Source: Candidatus Avelusimicrobium gallinaceum
GTDB lineage: Bacteria; Elusimicrobiota; Elusimicrobia; Elusimicrobiales; Elusimicrobiaceae
NCBI GenBank assembly: GCA_944324965.1
Contig: CALUYH010000005.1
Coordinates: 31,585-95,584 of the forward strand
DNA: 64,000 nucleotides
Direction: 5' to 3'
Part shown: positions 1 to 8,148 of the stretch, piece by piece
How the letters are laid out: each line of letters begins with the position of its first letter
Position numbering within the stretch: position 1 is the stretch's first letter
Program-made: the position numbers and the translations under genes
Notes under the pieces: generated by a model
Seen by the model: only the letters and a program-made list of their open reading frames with translations
Told to the model about the DNA's origin: nothing
Databases searched by the model: none

Positions 1-296
1 CTTCCGTGGGTCTGGCGATCCCGAAAGAAGGAAAGAAAACGCACGGGTACATTTCCGAGCACCACAGCTTTGGCGAAACCGACAAACAAGCCGGCGACTA
101 CGCGGAAGATTTGGCTGCTTTAATGCTCTCCACGACGTTGGGCATTGAGTTTGACAATAACACTACTTGGGACCAGAAAGAAGAAATCTGGAAAATGAGC
201 GGCAAAATTGTCCGCACGACCAACATTACCCAGTCCGCCATCTGCGTGGAAGGTCTTTGGACCACCGTCGTGGCTGCGGCTGTGTTTGTAAAATAA
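1..296 (+). CDS. pdaD: Pyruvoyl-dependent arginine decarboxylase, C-terminal part (5' end outside window)
   Basis: This is the C-terminal part of a pyruvoyl-dependent arginine decarboxylase, which converts arginine to agmatine. The frame is open to the left edge, so the GTG at position 6 is internal and not a start. Visible family segments are [21 protein letters not shown], the [10 protein letters not shown] stretch and [16 protein letters not shown] near the end. The Ser-Ser self-cleavage site that makes the pyruvoyl group lies upstream of the window and cannot be checked. The agmatinase gene starts 13 bases downstream, giving a two-gene arginine to agmatine to putrescine module. The family call is firm; only the N-terminus is missing. 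Confidence 0.9.
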   Translation, partial: SVGLAIPKEGKKTHGYISEHHSFGETDKQAGDYAEDLAALMLSTTLGIEFDNNTTWDQKEEIWKMSGKIVRTTNITQSAICVEGLWTTVVAAAVFVK

Positions 297-309
297 CTCC
301 GGTACCATT

Positions 310-1194
310 GTGAGCGATAACGTACAAACCGATAAGTTTATGGGGCTAGAGAGCCAATACAGCTCTCTGCCCCTTTGTAAATTCGTGGTAGTGCCCGTGC
401 CGTTTGAAAAAACGGTCTGCTACGGGCACGGCACCGCCAAAGGCCCCGCCGCCGTGATTGAAGCCTCCACCCAGATTGAACTTTGGGACGAAGAAACCAA
501 AACCGAAACCTGGGAACTGGGCATCAACACGCAGCCTGCCGTCAATTGCAAAGGGTCCACCAACACGGTTTTTAAGAACATTGATAAAACCGTACGCAAC
601 CTGATGCAATACAAAGCCATTCCGTTTTACATCGGCGGTGAACACACCGTCACGCAGGCGCTGGCGCAGCCTTACATTGATAAATACAAAAATTTGAGCA
701 TCCTGCATTTTGACGCTCACGCCGATTTGCGCGAAACATTTGAAGGTACGCCCAAAAGCCACGCGTGCGCGCTGTATCCGGCCTCCCGCCAGGTTCCGGT
801 GGTGCAGGTGGGCATCCGCAGTGTGGCCAGCGAAGAAAAGCAATACTGCAATGCCGGCAAAGTGACCACGTTTTTGATGCACGAAAACCGGGATATTAAA
901 AAGCTCATCCCGCAAGTGCTTAAAAAACTGACGGACACCGTCTACATCACCATTGACGTGGACGGCTTTGATCCGTCCGTCATCCCCGCTACGGGCACCC
1001 CGCAGCCCGGTGGTTTTATGTGGTATGAAGCGCTGGACCTGTTCCGCGAAGTCATCAAGCATAAAAACATCGTGGCCGTGGACGTAGTGGAAGCCTGCCA
1101 ACGCAAGGCGGACGTCATCACGGAGTTTAACGTTTCCAAGTTAATCTACCGGCTGATGGGTTACCTGGCACTGAAGGACCAAAAGAAAAAATAA
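310..1194 (+). CDS. speB: Agmatinase (ureohydrolase family)
   Basis: Predicted agmatinase of 294 residues, hydrolysing agmatine to putrescine and urea with a binuclear Mn centre. Metal-ligand motifs of the arginase/agmatinase family are visible: GGEHT near residue 110, DAHADLR near 136-142, and DVDGFDPS near 217-224. The C-terminal VDVVEACQRKADVITEF segment is also typical. The start is GTG at 310; an in-frame ATG at 340 is the alternative, and neither has a strong Shine-Dalgarno sequence. It follows the arginine decarboxylase by 13 bases, so the two are probably co-transcribed and feed putrescine synthesis. A GC-rich hairpin with a T run follows directly. Confidence 0.93.
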   Translation: MSDNVQTDKFMGLESQYSSLPLCKFVVVPVPFEKTVCYGHGTAKGPAAVIEASTQIELWDEETKTETWELGINTQPAVNCKGSTNTVFKNIDKTVRNLMQYKAIPFYIGGEHTVTQALAQPYIDKYKNLSILHFDAHADLRETFEGTPKSHACALYPASRQVPVVQVGIRSVASEEKQYCNAGKVTTFLMHENRDIKKLIPQVLKKLTDTVYITIDVDGFDPSVIPATGTPQPGGFMWYEALDLFREVIKHKNIVAVDVVEACQRKADVITEFNVSKLIYRLMGYLALKDQKKK

Positions 1195-1201
1195 CTTTTC
1201 A

Positions 1202-1226
1202 CCCGCTCCTTTGGAGCGGGTTTTTT
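1202..1226 (+). terminator. Rho-independent terminator after speB
   Basis: Stem CCCGCTCC, loop TTT, GGAGCGGG, then six T. It ends the pdaD-speB transcript. Confidence 0.85.
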
Positions 1227-1251
1227 GTGGCTTTCCGCCCCGCTAATTCCG

Positions 1252-1283
1252 CCCGCTCCGCCCAAACGCCGGAGCGGGTTTTT
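1252..1283 (+). terminator. Second terminator-like hairpin with a near-identical stem
   Basis: CCCGCTCCG and CGGAGCGGG flank a 9-base loop and are followed by five T. The stem duplicates that of the preceding terminator, so this is either a back-up terminator or a local duplication. Confidence 0.6.
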
Positions 1284-1290
1284 ACATCTG

Positions 1291-1327
1291 AATAAACATC
1301 CCCCGGCTATGCCGGGGGATGTTTATT
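1291..1327. terminator. 17-bp perfect hairpin, probably bidirectional terminator
   Basis: A 17-base arm (1291-1307) pairs perfectly with 1311-1327 across a TAT loop, with a GC-rich core and AT-rich base. It sits just past the stop of the minus-strand barrel gene and faces the end of the plus-strand speB unit. Confidence 0.75.
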
Positions 1328-1344
1328 TATGAGGGAGCAAAATC

Positions 1345-2061
1345 TTAGAAGCGATAGCCCAGTTTCAATAACAAGGCGAAGTAGCTCAGGTCTTCTTTGC
1401 CGTATTCGTCGGAGAATTTTCCGTAATCAAACGTAAACGCTTGGTAGCGGCCTTCCAAGCCCCACACCCAGTTGTTATGGAAGTTTCCTTCCATACCCAA
1501 CCCGATATAATAGGCGAAAGAAGTGCTGCGTTGGCTGGTGGAAGAACTGTCCTGGTCTAAAAGACCGCCTGCCATTTCCACATAGCTCAAGCTGAAGGTA
1601 GCCTTGGAAGAAGCCATCCCCAGCCCTAACGGAATGTAAAAACGGGTATTGGCCTGCGGATTGAACGTATAGCGGCCCGCCACCATAAAATTTTGCACAT
1701 TCATTTTGCTTTCCACTTCGTCTTCGCCCCAATTGCTGGCAGAAGCAAAATACGTTCTTTCATATTCGGCGTCGCCAAAGCTGTTGCCGTTATATTCGGC
1801 CCCAATGGCAAAGTGCGGCGTAAGCGCATACATATATTGCACCCCGTAAGAAAGGGCGCCGTCGCCCCAATCCAACTCGGCATTGGCAATCGGATCACCC
1901 GTCAATGCTTCGGAGTTTACCCCCGATTCATTGAGCGGCGCTGCGCCTCCCAAAAACACAGAAACCATTTGGTCGCCTTTTTCGATCCCTTGCGCCGATG
2001 CTGCAACCGGCCACGCACACAACATACTGATTAACACTGCCAGGAACGTCAGTTTTTTTAT
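1345..2061 (-). CDS. Outer-membrane beta-barrel protein, probable ATA start codon
   Basis: A small outer-membrane barrel protein of about 238 residues with alternating aromatic/hydrophobic strands and a C-terminal LLLKLGYRF ending in Phe, as in porin-type barrels. The first ordinary start codon (GTG at 2037) falls inside the signal peptide and has no ribosome site. Eight codons upstream an ATA at 2061-2059 gives MKKLTFLAVLISMLCAWPVA followed by ASAQ, a textbook signal peptide. That ATA lies four bases after a perfect AGGAGG. A stop codon closes the frame shortly before it and no other start exists. The gene at 6345 is a paralogue with the same layout and a normal ATG. Either ATA initiates here or an ATG has mutated. 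Confidence 0.8.
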   Translation of the reverse strand: MKKLTFLAVLISMLCAWPVAASAQGIEKGDQMVSVFLGGAAPLNESGVNSEALTGDPIANAELDWGDGALSYGVQYMYALTPHFAIGAEYNGNSFGDAEYERTYFASASNWGEDEVESKMNVQNFMVAGRYTFNPQANTRFYIPLGLGMASSKATFSLSYVEMAGGLLDQDSSSTSQRSTSFAYYIGLGMEGNFHNNWVWGLEGRYQAFTFDYGKFSDEYGKEDLSYFALLLKLGYRF

Positions 2062-2063
2062 TT

Positions 2064-2072
2064 TTCCTCCTA
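2064..2072 (-). promoter_or_regulatory. Shine-Dalgarno AGGAGG that decides the ATA start
   Basis: On the minus strand this reads TAGGAGGAA, placing AGGAGG four bases before ATA at 2061. The sister gene at 6345 has AAGGAG four bases before its ATG, so the spacing matches. Confidence 0.8.
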
Positions 2073-2112
2073 GGAATTTTTCTTAATAGATACATCATAC
2101 CAATTTTTGGTA

Positions 2113-2140
2113 TAAAAATCCCGCGTTTTAAAGGCGGGAT
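2113..2140 (-). terminator. Terminator of the serS/TPR operon
   Basis: On the minus strand ATCCCGC and GCGGGAT pair and are followed by a T run. It lies downstream of the TPR gene and upstream of the barrel gene. Confidence 0.75.
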
Positions 2141-2212
2141 GTAAAACGAGTCGGAAAATACTTACAAGCGGTTGCCCCATAGGAATAAATTGGCGGGCAA
2201 CGGCTTTTAAAA

Positions 2213-3403
2213 TCATTGCGGGGGCAACGGCCCCACATCGCCTTCGGCAGGGGCGGTATAGGGTGTTTTTAATAACGCTTTGGCAGCATCGTCAAACCCC
2301 CATTTGTCATCAAATGATAGCACATATTGATATTGTTGGACCGCTTTTTCGCGCTCGCCCAGCACATCGTACACTTCGCCCAGGCGCAGTTCGTTCCACA
2401 CGCCCCAGCGGCTGGGTTCCTGGTTTTGGATAGCGGCGTGCCCTTTCTCCAACAGCTCGCGCGCCTGCTGCCAGTTGCCTTTGGCCATTTGCACGGTGCC
2501 CAGCGCCGTGTAGGCACGGGACAGATAAATATCCTTATAAAACGGGTCTTTGCCGATTAATTTTAAAAACTGTTCGGCTTGTGCGGAAACTTCATCGTAG
2601 TGGCCGGTTTCGTACAGGCAGATGATTTCCACGTAGTGCATCAGCGGGTTTTTGGGGTATTTGGCGCGCAGCTGGCGGATGTATTCCAACGATTTTTGCG
2701 GGTCGTAGTATTTGCTGCCGCGCGTGTTTTGGATTTCAATTAAAATGAGTTTGGAACTGTCGCCCGTAAAGTGCGCTTTTTCGCGCGACAAATTCAGCTG
2801 TTTGACGCCTTCGTCCGGGTCGCCTTTAATGGCCACGATTTTTGCCAAAATTTTGATGACGGACGGCAGCGTGCCCGCATAATACTGGTAAATGCCCAGG
2901 CCGAAATACGCGTCGTAATAGGTGGGGTCCAATTCCAGGGATTTTTCCAAATTTTTGATGGCTTTGCGGCCCGAAAAATACGCCGTCACCCAGCTGCGGT
3001 TGCGCATGCTGAACATCGCGCGCAAGCCATACAGCGCCCCAATGCCCATATAGGCGTTGGGGTCATCGGGGTTTTGTTTCATCCAGCGTTTAATGCCGTC
3101 AATGGAGTCGTCCAAAATTTGTTCAAACACTTTGCGCTGGCGGTCGTCGCTGAGTTCGTATTCGTACTCATAGCGGCTCCAGGCAATCATCGCGTTGCCA
3201 AAGTGCGCAAACGGGTGGTCCGGATAGTGGGCAAACACCCATTCAATGTTTTTTTGGGCGGTATCAAAATCCAGGCTGTACACGCCGTTGATGCCTTCCG
3301 TGGCGTGCTGCATAACGTCCGGCGGGAGCGTCAGCTCCGCCGAGGCCGGTACTGCCGTCAGCGCCCACAAGCACGCGGCGGCCAAACGAAGCAGACGCTT
3401 CAT
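2213..3403 (-). CDS. Secreted or periplasmic TPR-repeat protein
   Basis: A 396-residue protein with a signal peptide (about residues 1-22, ending AVPASA) followed by helical tetratricopeptide-like repeats. TPR-type pairs include the stretch KAIKNLEKSLELDPTYYDAY and, near the C-terminus, the TALGTVQMAKGNWQQARELLEKG region. It ends in a short Pro-rich tail. The start ATG overlaps the serS stop codon as TAATG, so translation is probably coupled to serS. TPR proteins mediate protein-protein contacts in the envelope; the partner cannot be inferred, and the link to serS is positional only. Confidence 0.8.
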   Translation of the reverse strand: MKRLLRLAAACLWALTAVPASAELTLPPDVMQHATEGINGVYSLDFDTAQKNIEWVFAHYPDHPFAHFGNAMIAWSRYEYEYELSDDRQRKVFEQILDDSIDGIKRWMKQNPDDPNAYMGIGALYGLRAMFSMRNRSWVTAYFSGRKAIKNLEKSLELDPTYYDAYFGLGIYQYYAGTLPSVIKILAKIVAIKGDPDEGVKQLNLSREKAHFTGDSSKLILIEIQNTRGSKYYDPQKSLEYIRQLRAKYPKNPLMHYVEIICLYETGHYDEVSAQAEQFLKLIGKDPFYKDIYLSRAYTALGTVQMAKGNWQQARELLEKGHAAIQNQEPSRWGVWNELRLGEVYDVLGEREKAVQQYQYVLSFDDKWGFDDAAKALLKTPYTAPAEGDVGPLPPQ

Positions 3404-4692
3404 TATTTTTTGGCCTCAATCTTGTCTTTGCCGAAATACGGGCGCAACGCCGGCGGAATGATGACCGACCCGTCCGCCTGCTGGAAGTTTTCCAAAATGG
3501 CGGCAAACGTGCGGCCTACGGCCAACCCGCTGCCGTTTAAGGTGTGTACGTATTCCAGCTTGCCTTGGGCGTTTTTGTAGCGCAGCCCCATGCGGCGGGC
3601 CTGGAAGTCCAGGCAGTTGGAGCAGGAAGAAATCTCGCGGAAGCGGTTTTCGCTCGGCATCCAGACTTCAATATCGTATGTCTTGGCCGACGAGAACCCA
3701 ATATCCCCGCTGCACAGTTCCACCACATGGTACGGAATACCCAATTCTTTCAAAATTTCCTGCGCGTCGGAAACCATAATTTCCAACATCTGGTAGGAAT
3801 GTTCCGGTTTGGAAAGCATCACCAGTTCCACTTTGTCAAACTGGTGGTTGCGGATTAAGCCGCGGGTATCTTTGCCGTAGGTGCCCGATTCCTTGCGGAA
3901 GCACGGCGAATAGGCCGTGAGTTTAATGGGCAGTTCCGCTTCCGGGATGACGCGAATGCGGTTCAGGTTCGTCAGCGGAATTTCGGCGGTGGAAATTAAA
4001 AATTGTTTCGGTTCGCCAGTCAGTTCGTACATATCTTCGCGGAATTTGGGGAGCTGGCCGGTGCCGATTAAAATATCTTCGTTTACGATGACGGGAGGCA
4101 ACACTTCCGTGTAGCCTTTTTTGGCGTGCATATCCAGCATAAACGAGATGATAGCGCGTTCCAGGCGGGCGCCGTCGCCTTTAAACAAGGCAAACCGGCT
4201 GCCGGACAACGCGGCCGCGGCTTCAAAATCCAAAATGCCCAGTTTTTCGCCGATGGCCTGGTGGTCCAGCGGTTTAAAATCAAATTTCGGAAGCGGCGTC
4301 GTGCAGGGCAGGTATTCCGGGTTGTCCGCGTCCGACACGCCCACCGGGATGTGTTCGTTGGGCAGGTTCGGGATGCTTAAAAGCAAATCGTTGATTTCTT
4401 TTTTAAGCGGGTCCAGCTCGGCTTCTTTCACGGCCATTTCTTCTTTGAGCTTGCCCACTTCGGCCATGGCTTCTTTGGCGGCCTCGTCGCCTTGTTCTTT
4501 TTTAATTTTGCCGATGGATTTAGACATCTCGTTGCGTTTGGCGCGCAATTCTTCCACACGGGCCAAAACGGTTTTGTAAGCGGAGTATTTTCCCAGCACC
4601 TCGTCTATCTGGGCGGCCAGTTCCGGTTTGCGCAGCGAAAGCCGTTTTTTTACTTCTTCAGGATGTGCAACGATATATTTAATGTCTAACAT
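3403..4692 (-). CDS. serS: Seryl-tRNA synthetase
   Basis: A class II aminoacyl-tRNA synthetase of 429 residues, the usual length, charging tRNA-Ser in the cytoplasm. The N-terminal region (about 30-105) is the tRNA-binding coiled coil, rich in Lys/Glu. Class II motif 2 is the CFRKESGTYGKDTRGLIRNH segment and motif 3 is NGSGLAVGRTFAAILEN near the C-terminus. ATG 4692 is preceded by a GAGG ribosome site. It is the third gene of a minus-strand operon (lipoprotein, small membrane protein, serS, TPR protein), with 11 bases to the gene before it and a TAATG overlap with the one after. Confidence 0.97.
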   Translation of the reverse strand: MLDIKYIVAHPEEVKKRLSLRKPELAAQIDEVLGKYSAYKTVLARVEELRAKRNEMSKSIGKIKKEQGDEAAKEAMAEVGKLKEEMAVKEAELDPLKKEINDLLLSIPNLPNEHIPVGVSDADNPEYLPCTTPLPKFDFKPLDHQAIGEKLGILDFEAAAALSGSRFALFKGDGARLERAIISFMLDMHAKKGYTEVLPPVIVNEDILIGTGQLPKFREDMYELTGEPKQFLISTAEIPLTNLNRIRVIPEAELPIKLTAYSPCFRKESGTYGKDTRGLIRNHQFDKVELVMLSKPEHSYQMLEIMVSDAQEILKELGIPYHVVELCSGDIGFSSAKTYDIEVWMPSENRFREISSCSNCLDFQARRMGLRYKNAQGKLEYVHTLNGSGLAVGRTFAAILENFQQADGSVIIPPALRPYFGKDKIEAKK

Positions 4693-4703
4693 AGAAACCT
4701 CGG

Positions 4704-4952
4704 TTATTTATTTTCTAAATCAATTAAGTACGGCTCCGGGAACAAATGGCGGTACGGCTTGAGCGTGGCCACGGCATATTCCATCCCGTACGACGTAAGC
4801 AGCCGCAGGCTGACCGGCGCCACCGCACTCTGCCCCGCCACCAACGCCCCCACCGTCAGCACCAGCAGGATAAACAGCGTTTTCATCAACGTGAAAAACG
4901 CTTTGAACAACACAGCGGCCGATTGTTCGGCAAACGACGTGCGGGGATACAT
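4704..4952 (-). CDS. Small membrane protein of unknown function
   Basis: An 82-residue reading frame that I do not recognise. It has one clear hydrophobic segment (about residues 22-45, beginning MKTLFILLVLTVGALVAG) and a short polar C-terminal part. Its ATG overlaps the stop of the upstream lipoprotein gene as TAATG, and the next gene, serS, starts 11 bases after its stop; this tight packing is the main evidence that it is expressed. An internal ATG at the hydrophobic stretch could be the true start and would make that stretch a signal peptide or anchor. Confidence 0.55.
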   Translation of the reverse strand: MYPRTSFAEQSAAVLFKAFFTLMKTLFILLVLTVGALVAGQSAVAPVSLRLLTSYGMEYAVATLKPYRHLFPEPYLIDLENK

Positions 4953-5632
4953 TATTTCTTTTCCTGGAGCTTGTTTAACTCTTTTGTAAAACTTTTTACG
5001 AGCGCACGGGCAATGTAATCCGCCGCGTCCAACGCACTGGACGAAGACGCTTCATCCGCCCCGATCCACACGATTTCGGCCGTTTCCACATCCACCAGTT
5101 TGGCAATAATACCCACTTGCGCATTGATGGTATATTCGGTCGGGCGCACGTCGGTAGAGTGTGCATACTGCATCCCTACCTGGCGGGTATAGCCCACATA
5201 GCTGCCGTCGGGCAGTTTCATTACGTCCTGCGTGTACACCGGGCGGGTTTCCGTGCGGCGGGTGGCCGTCATGGTCAGCTCGGTGCGGGCCGGCGTATAG
5301 GAGCTTACCTCGCCGATAAGCAATACGTCCACCCCCAAAATCCGGCCGATTTCGCGCGTCGTCTCCGGCGACAAATAGCCCGAAACCGCAATGTTATGCT
5401 CTTTTAAAACGCTTTCCAATTGCGCGCGTTCCACCACTTTGTAACCGGCATCAATCAAATACTTGGCGAACAGATTTTCCACCCCTTGCATAGCCGGCCA
5501 AGAGTTGGAAAACCCCATCACCCCGATGCGGTTCATTTGGTTAAAGTCATACGTCTGGCTGATGACGGTTTTGGGCGTACAGCCCCAAAAACCCAGCAGG
5601 CACACGAGCGCCAAATGGATGAATTTTCTCAT
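4952..5632 (-). CDS. CsgG-like outer-membrane lipoprotein
   Basis: A 226-residue predicted lipoprotein with a signal peptide ending in the lipobox FWGC (lipidated Cys18). The mature part resembles the CsgG/GNA1162-like family: a strand with IGVMGFSNSW, then YKVVERAQLESVLKEH, then GRILGVDVLLIGEVSSY, and a late VDVETAEIVWIGAD. Those proteins sit at the outer membrane, and CsgG itself forms a secretion pore. Whether this shorter protein makes a pore is unknown. It heads the operon running into serS. A TATAAT box lies only six bases before its ATG, implying a leaderless transcript. Confidence 0.72.
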   Translation of the reverse strand: MRKFIHLALVCLLGFWGCTPKTVISQTYDFNQMNRIGVMGFSNSWPAMQGVENLFAKYLIDAGYKVVERAQLESVLKEHNIAVSGYLSPETTREIGRILGVDVLLIGEVSSYTPARTELTMTATRRTETRPVYTQDVMKLPDGSYVGYTRQVGMQYAHSTDVRPTEYTINAQVGIIAKLVDVETAEIVWIGADEASSSSALDAADYIARALVKSFTKELNKLQEKK

Positions 5633-5638
5633 ACGATA

Positions 5639-5677
5639 ATTATATAATTTTTAGGCCGGGAAAAATAAAAGTATAAT
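5639..5677. promoter_or_regulatory. Divergent leaderless-type promoters (lipoprotein and kdsC)
   Basis: On the minus strand TATAAT sits six bases before the ATG at 5632. On the plus strand TATAAT (5672-5677) sits nine bases before the ATG at 5687. No convincing -35 boxes or Shine-Dalgarno sequences are present, so both transcripts should begin at or within a few bases of the start codon. Confidence 0.6.
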
Positions 5678-5686
5678 AAAGAAAAT

Positions 5687-6289
5687 ATGACTACTTTGCC
5701 CCTCAATCCGCTTTTTATCCAAAAAGCGCGCGAAATAAAACTGCTGCTAACGGACGTGGACGGCGTGATGACCGACGGAACGCTTAGCTTTTTTACCGAC
5801 GCCCAGGGCGTAACGCGGGAAATCAAAAATTTTGAATCCTTAGACGGCATGGGCCTGTTGTATTTGTCCTACTGCGGGCTGCAAACGGGTATCGTGTCCA
5901 AAGGCGCCAGCAACACGCTGGAATTTTGGGCCAAACAGCTGGGCATGCGCTACTTGTTTTACAATACGTCCGTCAAACACCGCGTGCTGGACTATTTGCT
6001 GACCAAAACCGGCATTCGCCCGGAAGAAATCGCCTTCATCGGTGACGATTTGATAGACGTGGGACTCTTGCGGCGGGTCGGGCTGCCGCTGGCGGTGGCC
6101 AACAGCGTGCCCGAAGCCAAGCAAGTGGCGCTGTACACGTCCCCGCTGCACGGAGGGCACGCCGCCGTGCGCGACATTGCCGAGCAGATTTTGCGCATCC
6201 GCGGCCAATGGGACCGCGTGGTGGCCGATAACGCCTCGGGCGCGTTTCAAAACCCGCAGTGCGAACTTTGTATTGTAAAAGGGTTGTAA
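5687..6289 (+). CDS. kdsC: 3-deoxy-D-manno-octulosonate 8-phosphate phosphatase, KdsC type
   Basis: A HAD-superfamily phosphatase of 200 residues, slightly longer than most KdsC proteins. It releases phosphate from Kdo 8-phosphate, an inner-core lipopolysaccharide precursor. The nucleophile motif is LLTDVDGVMTDG (Asp23 and Asp25). The family-typical KNFESLDGMGL segment, GIVSKGASN and the acidic motif IGDDLIDVGLL follow. The C-terminus ends in CELCIVKGL, where the two Cys are unusual. Transcription is divergent from the lipoprotein gene. It supports a Gram-negative envelope with Kdo, consistent with the HldD-like epimerase further on. Confidence 0.9.
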   Translation: MTTLPLNPLFIQKAREIKLLLTDVDGVMTDGTLSFFTDAQGVTREIKNFESLDGMGLLYLSYCGLQTGIVSKGASNTLEFWAKQLGMRYLFYNTSVKHRVLDYLLTKTGIRPEEIAFIGDDLIDVGLLRRVGLPLAVANSVPEAKQVALYTSPLHGGHAAVRDIAEQILRIRGQWDRVVADNASGAFQNPQCELCIVKGL

Positions 6290-6344
6290 AATTCTTACAA
6301 TATAAGTAATCTTTATACGTAATCTACTGCACCAAAGGAGCCTT

Positions 6345-6989
6345 ATGAAAAAATTACTTTTGCTGTGCGCGTTGTTTCTTTCCGTGCCGGCCGTAGCCGA
6401 AGAATACTACGACTACTACGGCTTGCAGGAATACGGCCTGCGCAAAAACACCACCCGTGTGGAATTTTACGGGGGCATGACCTTGCCGCAGGATGACTGG
6501 GTGCATAACGGGCAACCGGTAGACCTGGGCGGCACGGGCTGGACCGTGGGTTTAGGATTCACCCGCAACATCTCCCGCTACTTTGCACTGGGGTTGGACG
6601 GCAACTACGCCCAAATGGGGGACGGCGAAACGTTTACCTCCGGCGGGCAGGATGCCTACTACCGCACCGGTATTGCCACCGGGTTGGTGACCGGCCGCGT
6701 GAACTTCTTTCCGAGCCAATCCACCCGCCTGTACATCCCGTTTGGGATGGGCGTCGGCCATATGTTCGCCCGCCAGAAAAATGACGACGGTTCCCACCTG
6801 ACCACCAACAGCACCGATTTGGCGTGGATGCTGGGTTTGGGGTTGGAATTTGATTTGGACGAATCCGTCATCTTCGGGGTGGAAGGCCGCTACAACCTGA
6901 TTGAAGCCGACAGCGAATTTAAAGACGCCTTCGGCCAAAGCCGCTACCATTACTTGTCTGTAATGCTTAAAATCGGCACGCGCTTTTAA
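6345..6989 (+). CDS. Outer-membrane beta-barrel protein
   Basis: A 214-residue barrel protein with a signal peptide (MKKLLLLCALFLSVPAVA) and alternating strands ending VMLKIGTRF, the C-terminal Phe pattern recognised by the barrel assembly machinery. It is a paralogue of the protein at 1345: both carry F-x-P-x-[AS]-x-[ST]-R-[FL]-Y-I-P-[FL]-G-x-G and a late V-x-G-[LV]-E-G-R-Y strand. OmpW/OmpA-like folds are the best guess; function is unknown. AAGGAG sits four bases before ATG 6345. A terminator follows the stop codon. Confidence 0.8.
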   Translation: MKKLLLLCALFLSVPAVAEEYYDYYGLQEYGLRKNTTRVEFYGGMTLPQDDWVHNGQPVDLGGTGWTVGLGFTRNISRYFALGLDGNYAQMGDGETFTSGGQDAYYRTGIATGLVTGRVNFFPSQSTRLYIPFGMGVGHMFARQKNDDGSHLTTNSTDLAWMLGLGLEFDLDESVIFGVEGRYNLIEADSEFKDAFGQSRYHYLSVMLKIGTRF

Positions 6990-7002
6990 CCGTTTGTATT
7001 TT

Positions 7003-7040
7003 AAAAACCCACCGCCCCGTTTGAGGCGGCGGGTTTTTTT
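7003..7040 (+). terminator. Terminator after the barrel gene
   Basis: CCCACCGCC and GGCGGCGGG pair with one A-C mismatch, followed by seven T. Confidence 0.75.
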
Positions 7041-7091
7041 ATAACCTAAAATACACCTTTTCTAGACTACCCAAAAAGAGTTCAATAAAGT

Positions 7092-8144
7092 ATGGAACAA
7101 CCACTTTCTGCCGTAGCGATGACGCTACTTTCTTTGATTGTGCTGGCAGCGCTGACGCTGCCGTTTCTTGTCCACAAAGTGGAAGAAGAACTGGAAATCT
7201 TCCTCTTGATATGCGGTTTGCTGGCGGTGACCATTTCGGGCGCGTGGAGCGGGCACCTGGTGCTGGAAGCGCTCAAAGAGCCGATTGCCATTACGGCGGC
7301 CGTATTGGTGCTGGGCGTGTTGTTTAAACGCTTTGGCCACTGGACGGCCCACGCCGTGCACGCCGTGGAAACCAAAACCGGCCCCAAAACGCTGCTGTTT
7401 GTGACGGTGTTTTTAATCGGGCTTTTCTCCAGCGTGCTGACCGCCATCATCGCCGCGCTTATTACGGCGGAAATCATCAAACTGCTCAACTTGCCGGACA
7501 AGCAAAAAACGCGCCTGGCGGTGTATGCGTGTTTTGCCATCGGCTTTGGCGCCATTTTAACGCCTATCGGCGAGCCGCTTTCCACGATCGTCATCGCCAA
7601 ATTAAAAGGGGAGCCCTACCAGGCGGACTTCTTTTTCCTGCTGCGGCTAATGGGCGTATGGATTATCCCGGCGCTTGTCCTGTTTGGCGCATTGGCCGCC
7701 CGGCTGGGCACCCAAACGCTGACGGCCAAACCCGAAGGCAAAACCGAAGCCGAACCGTACAAACAAATTTGGCTGCGCGCCGGCAAAGTGTACATGTTTG
7801 TGGCCGCGCTGATTTTGTTGGGCGAGGGTTTAAAGCCGCTGGCCGCGCGCACCATCACGCATTTGTCCAAATACGCGCTGTATTGGATTAACTCGCTTTC
7901 CGCCGTGCTGGACAACGCCACCCTGGCCAGCATTGAAATTATGCCCTCTCTGCCCAAAGAAACGCTGGTGTTTTTGCTGGCGTCGCTCATCTTGGCGGGC
8001 GGACTTTTAATCCCGGGCAACATCCCCAACATCATTTGTGCGTCCAAACTCGGCATTAAAAGCCGCGAATGGGCCCGTGCCGCACTGCCGGTGGGATTGG
8101 TGTTGATGGTGGTTTACTTTATCTTATTGTCTATTGTATTATAA
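7092..8144 (+). CDS. DUF1646-family predicted ion transporter
   Basis: A 350-residue polytopic membrane protein with about ten hydrophobic segments, resembling the DUF1646 family of predicted cation transporters in the ion-transporter superfamily. Conserved-looking stretches are the AIGFGAILTPIGEPLSTI segment near residue 155 and LIPGNIPNIICASKLGIKSREWAR near the C-terminus. These paired Gly/Pro-rich re-entrant loops are characteristic of NhaD/ArsB-like transporters. Substrate is unproven. The stop is five bases from the next start, so it is probably co-transcribed with the MgtC-like gene. Confidence 0.75.
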   Translation: MEQPLSAVAMTLLSLIVLAALTLPFLVHKVEEELEIFLLICGLLAVTISGAWSGHLVLEALKEPIAITAAVLVLGVLFKRFGHWTAHAVHAVETKTGPKTLLFVTVFLIGLFSSVLTAIIAALITAEIIKLLNLPDKQKTRLAVYACFAIGFGAILTPIGEPLSTIVIAKLKGEPYQADFFFLLRLMGVWIIPALVLFGALAARLGTQTLTAKPEGKTEAEPYKQIWLRAGKVYMFVAALILLGEGLKPLAARTITHLSKYALYWINSLSAVLDNATLASIEIMPSLPKETLVFLLASLILAGGLLIPGNIPNIICASKLGIKSREWARAALPVGLVLMVVYFILLSIVL

Positions 8145-8148
8145 GGGT

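Noticed and set aside
346..1101. 251-codon minus-strand frame across speB
   Set aside because: Shadow of the agmatinase gene, rich in Phe/Gly/Val as expected for reverse reading.
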